Source: Planctomycetota bacterium
Lineage (GTDB): Bacteria > Planctomycetota > Brocadiia > SM23-32
Length of the DNA: 15,884 nt
NCBI GenBank assembly: GCA_018334735.1
Contig: JAGXLK010000006.1
Coordinates: 1-15,884, forward strand
Direction of reading: 5' to 3'
Shown: one piece after another, positions 1 to 6,392 of the stretch
Layout: the number at the start of each line of letters is the position of its first letter
Position numbering within the stretch: the stretch's first letter is position 1
Notes under the pieces: model-generated
What the model saw: the letters and a program-made list of their open reading frames with translations, nothing else
Database searches by the model: none
Told to the model about the DNA's origin: nothing
Translations under genes and position numbers: made by a program

Positions 1-323
1 GGGGAGATGCGGCCTATGGTTCGGGAAAGGCCGCCGTCGATGCCGATGTGAGCAACCCAGAGACACCGGCTCCACCGGGGCAATTGGCGAGGGCATGTGA
101 TCACAGGAGTTCTGTAGCAACACAGGAGACCCTGCGTGGTAACCGGTGTCGTTTGAGCTTTTGAAAACACCCTGTGATCAGGAACTGCGCTGGTTGTTTG
201 ACATTACCTGTGGCTGAGGTTGCTTGTAGAATAATTAACGCTTGAGGTTTGTGAAATGTTCGGGTTATCGTAACATTTGCTTTGTGGGTGGGTACGATGC
301 CCTGGCAAAGTTACTCTGGGTAT
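1..323. other. Upstream non-coding region, possible tail of an earlier gene
   Basis: No complete gene is visible here. The + frame beginning at base 3 is open to a TGA at 162-164. Its first part (GDAAYGSGKAAVDADVSNPE) looks protein-like but the remainder does not, so it could be the tail of a gene cut by the window edge or simply chance. A perfect 10-bp inverted repeat lies at 98-107 (TGATCACAGG) and 171-180 (CCTGTGATCA). The octamer CACAGGAG occurs twice, at 102-109 and 121-128. A TTGACA at 198-203 has no good -10 box at normal spacing. Confidence 0.4.
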
Positions 324-354
324 TTGACACATCCGCCCTGCAAAGGCGTATAAT
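324..354 (+). promoter_or_regulatory. Sigma-70-type promoter of the SPFH operon
   Basis: A perfect -35 box TTGACA (324-329) and a perfect -10 box TATAAT (349-354) are separated by 19 nt, two more than the usual optimum of 17. Transcription would start near 361, leaving a 5' leader of about 85 nt before the first SPFH start codon at 446. No other matched pair of boxes lies upstream of the operon. The boxes are seen directly; their activity is inferred. The long spacer could mean a modest promoter or one helped by an activator. Confidence 0.6.
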
Positions 355-445
355 CACGGCGGCTGGATGTGTGGAAGGATTTATCCCGACAGCTACTTTA
401 CTGATTTTGTCTCCCGTGGAGATACGGGGGCAGGAGGGATGACTT

Positions 446-2158
446 ATGGTTGAAGGACCGTGGCAGGACAATGATGGCGGGAATCCACTGGACGCGCTGG
501 ATACCTACGGAATCCGATGGAATAATCTTTTTCTGATGGGAGGCGCTGCCCTCGTGGGATTGTTAGTGGTCGGATTTCTCTTTTTCTGGACCCAGTGCCG
601 TATCAGCGTGGATAAAGGTGAATTTGTGCCAATCCTGAAAAAAACCGGCAAGAACATGACCAACGACATGGTGGTGGCGCCCAGTCCCGATTTCAAAGGA
701 CCACAGTTTGAGATCCTGAAGGCGGGACGGCATTTTCGCAATCCATACTACTGGTGGTGGCCCGCCCCCAAAAAGGCCACGGTCATCGACAAAGGAGAGG
801 TGGCGGTGCTGGTGCGAAAATATGGCGAGGACCTCCCGCAGGGGCAGGTTGTCGCGGAGACTGAGGATCAGAAGGGGATTCTCCGGGAGCCCAAGAAACC
901 GGGCCGACACTACATCAACACGTGGGCATACGCGGTGGAAAAACACGACATGGTTCGCATAAAACCGGGATTTCGAGGCGTGGTGACACGTCTGGTGGGC
1001 GAGGAACCGGAAAATCCCAACCAGTACGTCGTCGATAAAGGTGAAGTGGGCGTGCAGCCCTACCTGCTGGACCCCGGGACGCATCCCGAATATAGCAATC
1101 CATACGTCTATCAGATCACTCAGATTGATATCCGGTCGCAGAAGTTTGAAATGTCGGACCAATCCGCGGTGAGTTTTCCCTCTCAGTACGGCTTCGACAT
1201 CAAAGTGGAGGCGACCACCGAATGGGCTCCTGATCTGGAGATGTTGCCCGAGGTCTTTGTGAAATACGTTGACCGTCAGGATCTGAAAGGATCCGGCGGC
1301 ATCAACAACATTCAGCGTAAAGTGATTCTCCCTTTCGCACGTTCGCTTCTGCGCATGATCGGTGGGCAGCATCGTGCGGTGGATTACATCACGGGTGATA
1401 CCCGGACTAAGGTGCAGAACAGCGTGGAGAAGCAGCTCCGCGAACGGTGTGCCGAGGTTGGCATCGATGTGCGATCGTTCGTGATTCATAAGACCCTGCC
1501 GCCCGAACAGCTGCGTGAGCAATACAGACGCCGTGAGGTGGCCTACCGGGAGATCGATCGATACCTGCAGGAAATACAGACAGAAATTGGCAACATTGTT
1601 GTGGAAGGCGGAGCGCCCAAGGTCGATGAGAAGGGACGCCCGGTGCTCAACGATGATGGCACCCCGGTGATTGAGGGAGGCACGCCCGAACGCGACGAGG
1701 AGGGTAACCTTGTGCGTGAAGGCGGTCGTATCACGAAAATAATACAGGAATTACGGAAAGGCCGGGAAGGAAAGTTCGGTGAAGTGCGTGCGGAAATTGC
1801 CGAAATTATCCGGTCCGCCGAAAAATACGCCAAGGTGGAGGTCACGAGAGGCGAGAAAAAACGCGATGTGGCGGAGATCAACCTGGAAGCCGCCAAAGAC
1901 AAAGCCGCTGCCCACCGGGCCGAAGGCGAGGCCGAGGCGGCTGTGACCGTTATGCAATACGAGGCCGAAGCCGAGGCGGTACGCGAAAAAGTTTCCGCGT
2001 TTGGCTCCGGAGATAAATATGCGGAGTATCAGCTCATCCGCAAACTGTCTCCCGGCGTAACCAGAATCCTGTCGAACACGCAGGGCAGCTTCGCGGAACT
2101 TTTCGAACGCTTCGCCGGCGGCATCGAGCAGGAGCAGGATGATCAATCGAACAAATAA
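446..2158 (+). CDS. Membrane-anchored SPFH/band-7 protein with MVP-like repeats (SPFH-A)
   Basis: This 570-residue protein belongs to the SPFH (stomatin/prohibitin/flotillin/HflK-C) superfamily, whose members form large membrane-associated rings or cages. A short acidic N-terminus is followed by one membrane helix at about residues 28-48. Next come about three repeats of 50-55 residues with the signature V/I-DKGE...PG-x-H...NP (near 55-100, 113-168 and 172-226). The SPFH core spans about 227-350 and a charged, Ala/Glu-rich coiled coil about 428-515. The tail is C-terminal and amphipathic. A Gly/Asp/Pro-rich insert at about 387-427, with two related EGG...DE-x-G-x-V units, separates two helical parts. 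The start at 446 has AGGAGGG at 432-438, seven bases upstream. It is the first gene of a five-gene operon; the next gene is a paralogue 39 nt downstream, which suggests a hetero-oligomer as in HflK/HflC. Its client and exact role are unknown. Confidence 0.85.
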   Translation: MVEGPWQDNDGGNPLDALDTYGIRWNNLFLMGGAALVGLLVVGFLFFWTQCRISVDKGEFVPILKKTGKNMTNDMVVAPSPDFKGPQFEILKAGRHFRNPYYWWWPAPKKATVIDKGEVAVLVRKYGEDLPQGQVVAETEDQKGILREPKKPGRHYINTWAYAVEKHDMVRIKPGFRGVVTRLVGEEPENPNQYVVDKGEVGVQPYLLDPGTHPEYSNPYVYQITQIDIRSQKFEMSDQSAVSFPSQYGFDIKVEATTEWAPDLEMLPEVFVKYVDRQDLKGSGGINNIQRKVILPFARSLLRMIGGQHRAVDYITGDTRTKVQNSVEKQLRERCAEVGIDVRSFVIHKTLPPEQLREQYRRREVAYREIDRYLQEIQTEIGNIVVEGGAPKVDEKGRPVLNDDGTPVIEGGTPERDEEGNLVREGGRITKIIQELRKGREGKFGEVRAEIAEIIRSAEKYAKVEVTRGEKKRDVAEINLEAAKDKAAAHRAEGEAEAAVTVMQYEAEAEAVREKVSAFGSGDKYAEYQLIRKLSPGVTRILSNTQGSFAELFERFAGGIEQEQDDQSNK

Positions 2159-2197
2159 CGCCACTCAACATTTCACCGGCCTGGAAGGAAAAAGATA

Positions 2198-3796
2198 ATG
2201 AAAAAATCACTGTGGACAATTACTGGTATGGTTGTTGGAGGATTGATTTTGGGCGCTGTTATCGGATACGGCGTGTTCTGGAAGTGGGGGATGTGTCGTC
2301 GCTGGGTGCCCTACGGTCAATCCATGCTGATGACGCGCAAAACGGGAGAGCCTTCTCCCCGGGACAGTTATGCAGGGGAGGGAGAGCAGGGTGTATTGAA
2401 AGAAATGCGCGGTCCCGGGCGCTATCTCGACGTGAACCCCTGGAAGTATTCGACGGAATTGGTCGACAACATTTACGTGCCGCCCGGAAAGATGCTGTTA
2501 CTGAAAAGTAACGTGGGGAAAGATCTGCCCGACGGACGGTTCCTCGCCAACCCAGGGGAGAAGGGAACTCTGCGCAAGGTGCGGACGCCGGGGACGTGGA
2601 GGGTCAACACGTATGGTATGCAAGTGGTCAGAACGCCGAGCGGACAGGAATTGTGGGATGCACCGATTATTCCGCCGGGATACGTGGGAGTGCAGACGCT
2701 CCAGGAAAGCTCGGACGGGGACAGGAAAGGTGTCCAGCCGGAGGTCCTGCAGCCTGGATATTACAACATCAATCCGAAACGAATGGAGATCGACCAGAAG
2801 GAAATCGGTTTTGTGGTGTTGACGATGGAAACGGAGTTCAAACCGGATAAAATCCAGAAGGGAGACGGGCAAAAACAGGTTAAAATACCCGTGGAAGGGA
2901 CCGGCGTCTCCTTCCCGCTTCGCGATGGGAATCAGATGTTCCTGGATTTCACCGTTGTGTGGGGTATAACCCCGGAGAACGCGCCGCACATTCTCAGCAA
3001 ATACGGATCGAATGACATGGTGGAAGACAAGGTCATCAAACCCCAGGTCACAAGTATCTGTAAGAATCTTGGGTCCGATTTGTCGACGAAGGAATTTATT
3101 GAAGGAGCCACGCGCGAGAAATTTCAGCAAGAAGTCACGGACGAGTTGAAGGAAATGGGCGAGAAAAAAGGTATTGAGGTGCTGATCGCCCTCGTGCGGG
3201 GGTTCCATCCCGACATCCACATTAGGGAACAGATTCAGGCCCGAATGCTGGCCGAGGAGGAAAAAGAGACCCTGGCTATCGAACAAAAGCGCGATACCGT
3301 GGCGGCCCGCCTGGAGAAGGCGCGGAAAATGGTGGATATTGCCATAAAAGACTTCAAGGCTGAGACTTCCGCCCTCGTGGAGTCGGAACGCGAAAAAGGA
3401 CTCAAGAAAGCCGCGAGTTTCAAAGCTCAGGCGGACCGACAGGTGGCAGGGCTGGAGAAGCAAACGGCGGAGGTCAAAGCCAAAGCTAAAAAAATTGTCG
3501 GACAGGCCTCAGCCGACGTCGTGGAGGCGAAGAAAAAGGCAGAGGCCAAGGAATTGCAGCTCAAGATCGCTGCGTTTGGCGGGCCCGAATCCTACAACAA
3601 AGCTCAATGGGCCGAGTTGCTTTCCGATGATCTGACCATTGAATATCGCTACAGCGGCCCCGGCACATTCTGGACCGATGCCGAATCCGGTTTCCAGGGT
3701 CTGGCGGCCAAGCAGATCTTGCGTGAGGCAGCCCAGGATCAGTCGGGCGATGACGCCGGTCAGAAGAAGTTCAAAGACACCTCAAACGATGAGTGA
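2198..3796 (+). CDS. Second membrane-anchored SPFH/band-7 protein with MVP-like repeats (SPFH-B)
   Basis: This 532-residue protein is a paralogue of its upstream neighbour with the same layout. A membrane helix lies at about residues 8-28. Three repeats follow: 37-90 (VPYGQ...GPGRY..NP), 94-144 (VPPGK...TPGTWRVN) and 158-200 (IPPGY...QPGYYNINP). The SPFH core is at about 201-345 and a Lys/Glu/Ala-rich coiled coil at about 346-455. The C-terminal segment starting at KIAAFGGPESY resembles KVSAFGSGDKY of the first protein, which supports common descent. The ribosome binding site GGAAGGA (2183-2189) sits eight bases before the ATG. SPFH family membership is well supported from motifs; assembly with the first protein is inferred from adjacency and from HflK/HflC and prohibitin precedents. 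Nothing protease-like lies beside the pair, so an FtsH-type regulator role cannot be read from the context. Confidence 0.85.
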   Translation: MKKSLWTITGMVVGGLILGAVIGYGVFWKWGMCRRWVPYGQSMLMTRKTGEPSPRDSYAGEGEQGVLKEMRGPGRYLDVNPWKYSTELVDNIYVPPGKMLLLKSNVGKDLPDGRFLANPGEKGTLRKVRTPGTWRVNTYGMQVVRTPSGQELWDAPIIPPGYVGVQTLQESSDGDRKGVQPEVLQPGYYNINPKRMEIDQKEIGFVVLTMETEFKPDKIQKGDGQKQVKIPVEGTGVSFPLRDGNQMFLDFTVVWGITPENAPHILSKYGSNDMVEDKVIKPQVTSICKNLGSDLSTKEFIEGATREKFQQEVTDELKEMGEKKGIEVLIALVRGFHPDIHIREQIQARMLAEEEKETLAIEQKRDTVAARLEKARKMVDIAIKDFKAETSALVESEREKGLKKAASFKAQADRQVAGLEKQTAEVKAKAKKIVGQASADVVEAKKKAEAKELQLKIAAFGGPESYNKAQWAELLSDDLTIEYRYSGPGTFWTDAESGFQGLAAKQILREAAQDQSGDDAGQKKFKDTSNDE

Positions 3797-3799
3797 TTT

Positions 3800-4219
3800 A
3801 TGAGTTTTTCACTGGAACAGTTCAAAAAAAAGAGGCGTCGTCTGGGTAAATGGGGGCGGCGACTGTTCTGGGGCGGGCTGGTGTTCATGGCCCTGGATAT
3901 GATGACCCCCTTCCCAACGCCCGTTCGGGGCGCGTTCGCCGCATGGTGGGTGTTTGTCATCGGAGCAGGGGCCGTGTGTTACCTGCTGTCGCGGAAACTG
4001 CCCACCTCCGAAACGCTGGATATCGCCAAAGAGCATCAGGGCGAACTGCGGGTTTCGGATCTGACCAGTGAACTGCAGGTCACGACGGGAACAGCCCGCA
4101 AGATACTGACCAGTCTGGAAAAGGATGGATACGCCCAGGCGGAGATACGAACGGATTCCGGCGGGCAGAATTATCAGGTATGGGTATTCCCCGAAATACG
4201 AGATCAGACCTCTTTTTGA
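3800..4219 (+). CDS. Small membrane protein with cytoplasmic winged-helix domain
   Basis: This 139-residue protein starts with a strongly basic segment (KKKRRRLGKWGRR, residues 9-21). Two hydrophobic helices follow at about 22-36 and 45-64, then a soluble domain at about 70-130. The soluble part (DIAKEHQGELRVSDLTSELQ followed by TTGTARKILTSLEKDGY) has the pattern of a winged helix-turn-helix: helix, short strand, helix-turn-helix, then a beta wing at 113-131. The basic N-terminus and the two-helix hairpin place both ends in the cytoplasm by the positive-inside rule. The gene starts three bases after the upstream stop and has no clear Shine-Dalgarno site, so translation is probably coupled to SPFH-B. 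It could be a membrane-tethered regulator or use the winged helix for protein contacts; no DNA target is evident. Confidence 0.7.
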   Translation: MSFSLEQFKKKRRRLGKWGRRLFWGGLVFMALDMMTPFPTPVRGAFAAWWVFVIGAGAVCYLLSRKLPTSETLDIAKEHQGELRVSDLTSELQVTTGTARKILTSLEKDGYAQAEIRTDSGGQNYQVWVFPEIRDQTSF

Positions 4220-4247
4220 GATGGACAGTCAGCGGGAGATTCGATTT

Positions 4248-4898
4248 ATGACGGCCATCATCGCTCCCCCGGTCGACAATTTCCGAGTGAATGATGAAAC
4301 GGAAGATCTCACGCTTCGATGGGAGCACCCGCGGGGAGAGTATGAAGGATATATCCTTTTTTCCGGCACCGGTACCGATGCGTTACATCAGGTTGACCGT
4401 CTGTCGGATGATCAGACCTCATATGTGATTCCATCCCGGTCCACCGCATCCGTTTATGCGATAGTGACCTACCAGGGTGCGCGGGTCAGCGAGTATTCCT
4501 TTGCTTCGCCGGCCGGAGAGGAGGCGGGAACGGCGATGAAAGAGGCAGAGGCCCCGCAGGAGCAATCGGAGCCGATAAATGTCAGCGCTGATACGGAGAT
4601 TGAGGATGCCCGGTGTCTGGAATGCGACGGAGAACTTTCGTGGGTGGATGTTGAAGAACAGGACCGAACCAGGCGGATGCTCCGGTGTGATCAATGCGGG
4701 AAACGGCATGTGCGGAGTGGCGACGGGAGAATTTTGATGGTGGAACAGCTGCATTATGGTTGTTGCCGCTGCCCTGAATGCGAAGAAGTGCATGCTCTGG
4801 CAATGAGCTCGGACGACCTGATAATTTGTTCTGAAACGGGACGCTTACATGCCTGGCAGGGCGATGCTGGAGAGGTGGATCTGGCCGAACTGGGTTAA
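4248..4898 (+). CDS. Fn3-like plus zinc-ribbon protein
   Basis: This 216-residue protein has no signal peptide or membrane helix. Residues 6-88 look like a fibronectin type III or similar beta-sandwich domain (PPVDNFRVND, LTLRWEHP, YEGYILF, SVYAIVTY). An acidic linker covers about 90-120. A likely zinc ribbon follows, with CLEC at 123-126 and CDQC at 147-150, then a second Cys-rich segment (CCRCPEC at 172-178, C194) that has only part of a second metal site. The start at 4248 is chosen because GGGAG lies at 4234-4238, nine bases upstream. An alternative ATG at 4221 is in frame, and an ORF extension to 4125 would overlap the previous gene by 95 nt. The pairing of an adhesion-type fold with zinc ribbons fits a cytoplasmic adaptor in the SPFH assembly, but the role is inferred from context only. 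Confidence 0.65.
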   Translation: MTAIIAPPVDNFRVNDETEDLTLRWEHPRGEYEGYILFSGTGTDALHQVDRLSDDQTSYVIPSRSTASVYAIVTYQGARVSEYSFASPAGEEAGTAMKEAEAPQEQSEPINVSADTEIEDARCLECDGELSWVDVEEQDRTRRMLRCDQCGKRHVRSGDGRILMVEQLHYGCCRCPECEEVHALAMSSDDLIICSETGRLHAWQGDAGEVDLAELG

Positions 4899-4931
4899 TT
4901 TTACTTCATGCGTGGAGGGAGACGCGGGGAT

Positions 4932-5228
4932 ATGACTGAATACAGGGGCGACAACGTTCTGGAGGATATCGGGCGCCTGATACCGGGATATGAGGGTTAC
5001 GCACGGCGGAAAAATAGACGCGAAACCGACCAGAAGCTCCGACGCAATCTGACTGAAAGCCTCGACACGCATCAAAAAGCTCTGGATCGGGTCGGACGGG
5101 AAGTGGTGGAACAGGGTGGGCTGGAGATGGCGGGCAGAATCGACAAGATCAAAGGGGTGCTCGGGCGACTGGCCAATAACCTGAAACGACAGGCCGGGGC
5201 CGGACTACGTTATCAGCATGCGGAATAA
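4932..5228 (+). CDS. Small charged helical protein, last gene of the SPFH operon
   Basis: The protein has 98 residues from the ATG at 4932, preceded by GGAGGGA at 4914-4920. An in-frame ATG at 4908 would add eight residues but lacks a good ribosome binding site. The sequence opens with an acidic stretch, then LIPGYEGYARRKNRRETDQK, then long Arg/Lys/Glu-rich predicted helices to the end. There is no signal peptide, membrane helix or cysteine. The gene lies 33 nt after the stop of the zinc-ribbon gene and closes the operon. I do not recognise the family; the IPGYxGY-(K/R)-rich start followed by helices suggests a small coiled-coil partner of the SPFH proteins. That is inference. Confidence 0.65.
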   Translation: MTEYRGDNVLEDIGRLIPGYEGYARRKNRRETDQKLRRNLTESLDTHQKALDRVGREVVEQGGLEMAGRIDKIKGVLGRLANNLKRQAGAGLRYQHAE

Positions 5229-5277
5229 GGGGATACGACAACACAGGGGGAATATGGGCTTAGAACGGCGGAAAGCC

Positions 5278-5313
5278 AGTTGTTAGTTGCTTGTTGCTAG
5301 TTGCTGGTAAACG
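5278..5313 (+). repeat. Degenerate TTGCT-type tandem repeat, first block
   Basis: Short units of about 7 nt (AGTTGTT, AGTTGCT, TGTTGCT, AGTTGCT) follow one another with small changes. A second, related block lies at 5776-5830, and a GGTAAGTGGTAAG-type stretch with the same flavour follows at 5355-5380. The octamer AACGGCGG flanks the blocks at 5264-5271, 5317-5324 and 5857-5864. Such runs are typical of non-coding spacer DNA in some environmental genomes; no function is known to me. Confidence 0.55.
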
Positions 5314-5410
5314 CCGAACGGCGGTTCTGAGTTCTGGGTTTGTGAGATACGAAGGTAAGTGGTAAGCGGCAAGGGGTAAAAGAAAACAACGAGAAACGCC
5401 TATGAAAGTT

Positions 5411-5468
5411 GATGTCAAGCAACACCTTCCCTGGGATCCTCCGATACCAGTTTTTTTGGCTTGATATC
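5411..5468. other. Potential stem-loop
   Basis: GATGTCAAGC (5411-5420) pairs with GCTTGATATC (5459-5468) over ten positions, with one G-T pair. An inner CTGG/CCAG stem (5431-5434 with 5447-5450) sits inside the loop. A run of seven T lies at 5451-5457 in the 3' side of the internal loop. Function is unknown; it could be a small structured RNA or part of a repeat element. Confidence 0.35.
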
Positions 5469-5729
5469 GCAGGACCACCCTAAATCGTCTATGGAGCGTA
5501 AGGGGCGGGGTAACCGTTGATCCTTTTCTCCTTCGCCACCGCCGTTGGCCGTTTTTGAGACTGGCTTTCATGTCACCTCCTTGTGGGTCGCCCATCGCAA
5601 CGATAACCGTGCCCCGTCGCATTGCGATACATCTGCGTTGTCGTACATGATTGTAATAGCGTATATGGGTCGGACCATAACAAATGCAGTGTTGGCAATT
5701 AGATACGACAAAAACGGGGTCGTATATAG

Positions 5730-5770
5730 CGTTAGAGCGGCTTTTCACCCCCTGAAAAACGGCGCTAACG
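5730..5770. other. Stem-loop, 15 of 18 positions paired
   Basis: CGTTAG at 5730-5735 pairs with CTAACG at 5765-5770, and TTTTCA pairs with TGAAAA around a CCCCC loop. Between these, most positions pair, giving about 18 stem positions with three mismatches. There is no T-run after it on the + strand, so it is not a standard terminator. It may be a REP-like element or a processing site. Confidence 0.45.
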
Positions 5771-5775
5771 GAACT

Positions 5776-5830
5776 CAAGTTGCTGGCAGACGGCAAGTTG
5801 CTTGTTGTTGGTTGCTTGTGAACTGATAAC
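5776..5830 (+). repeat. Degenerate TTGCT-type tandem repeat, second block
   Basis: The units CAAGTTGCTGG, CAAGTTGCTTG, TTGTTGG and TTGCTTGTG repeat with variation and match the block at 5278-5313, including a shared AGTTGCTTGTTG core. The two blocks enclose about 460 nt of hairpin-rich sequence, so they may mark the ends of a repeat unit or have arisen by slippage. Confidence 0.55.
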
Positions 5831-6014
5831 GGACTGGAGCTGGTTAACGGCAGGAAAACGGCGGAACGACGGGCGAGGGACGGTCCAGGAGAGGAGAGCT
5901 GGCGCGTCAGAGAAGCTTCACCCTCTTACAGTTGATTTTGAGGGGTGAAAACCGCGTCTAAGCCGTCTGAGCGGCCCCTGAAAAGTTGTAAAGTGAGTAT
6001 CAGCAACGATATGT

Positions 6015-6049
6015 TATGGTCCGACCCCTACAGAGGACCCTATATTTTT
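6015..6049 (+). terminator. Terminator-like stem with T-rich tail
   Basis: GGTCC (6018-6022) pairs with GGACC (6035-6039), flanked by TAT on the left and TATA on the right with a one-base bulge. The tail ends in TTTTT (6045-6049). The stem is short and no gene ends just upstream, so termination is uncertain. The left arm is shared with the distant inverted repeat at 5667-5681, so alternative pairing is possible. Confidence 0.3.
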
Positions 6050-6127
6050 GGCGTCTTTGACAATGGAGAGTCGCATATCGAATTTGAACTCTTTATCTTT
6101 TGCTTTCATCAGAGTAGAATACCTGAC

Positions 6128-6198
6128 AGGAGACATATGTGGTTCCTCCGCCTTTTTTCTTGGGTTGAAAAAAACGAAAGGATACCACATTGTCTCCT
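6128..6198 (+). other. Long stem-loop with T-rich 3' flank
   Basis: The 20-nt arms at 6128-6147 and 6179-6198 pair almost completely, with one single-base bulge on each side. Inside, TTTTTTC (6153-6159) pairs with GAAAAAA (6167-6173) around the seven-base loop TTGGGTT. ATTTTTCTTT follows directly. It is longer than a usual intrinsic terminator. A small non-autonomous element, a structured RNA or a two-way terminator are all possible. Confidence 0.5.
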
Positions 6199-6345
6199 AT
6201 TTTTCTTTACGCAAGTGACTGATGCTGCTTCGAAGAGACTTCCACGTCTCGTAACTCATACATCCCAGGCGGCGCAGTCGCGGCACGTCCGCCGCCGGTG
6301 GGTCAGCATCAACCCAGGACATCCCTCTGTGGAGCTTCATACCTC

Positions 6346-6392
6346 TTGACAAGTTCAGCGAGAAATGGTATTGCATAAATGGGAACGTTTCC
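6346..6392 (+). promoter_or_regulatory. Possible promoter and LacI-like operator before the prepilin-like gene
   Basis: A perfect -35 hexamer TTGACA is at 6346-6351, but no convincing -10 box follows at 16-19 nt (only TATTGC at 6369-6374). At 6382-6392 the near-palindrome GGAACGTTTCC carries the central AACGTTT core typical of LacI-family operators. It would overlap the likely transcription start. Both are weak: the assignment rests on position and short motifs only. Confidence 0.25.

Larger units (their letters stand above)
5667..6027. repeat. 15-bp perfect inverted repeat with distant arms
   Basis: The arm GGGTCGGACCATAAC (5667-5681) is the exact reverse complement of GTTATGGTCCGACCC (6013-6027). 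Each arm contains GGTC-G-GACC, itself a near-palindrome. Matches outside the arms are only partial. The look is that of scattered REP-type palindromes, but no transposase of that class is in the window. Confidence 0.6.

Noticed and set aside
563..1522. 319-codon open frame on the minus strand
   Set aside because: It lies opposite the SPFH-A gene, has a His/Arg/Leu-rich composition with no family pattern, and lacks a ribosome binding site; it is a shadow frame.
2498..3463. 321-codon open frame on the minus strand
   Set aside because: It is antisense to the SPFH-B gene, and its composition reflects the complementary coiled-coil codons.
4125..4247. Upstream extension of the Fn3/zinc-ribbon frame
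   Set aside because: It overlaps the winged-helix gene by 95 nt; GGGAG before 4248 gives a better start, with 4221 as a weaker alternative.
5260..5796. 178-codon open frame on the minus strand in the spacer
   Set aside because: It is built from the degenerate repeats and hairpins, shows no domain, and has no ribosome binding site of note.
5278..5830. CRISPR array
   Set aside because: The repeats are short, degenerate and without regular spacers; no cas gene is present.
5945..6349. 134-codon + frame in the spacer
   Set aside because: It runs through two stem-loops, has no family resemblance, and its start lacks a convincing ribosome binding site; a real small gene is not excluded but unsupported.
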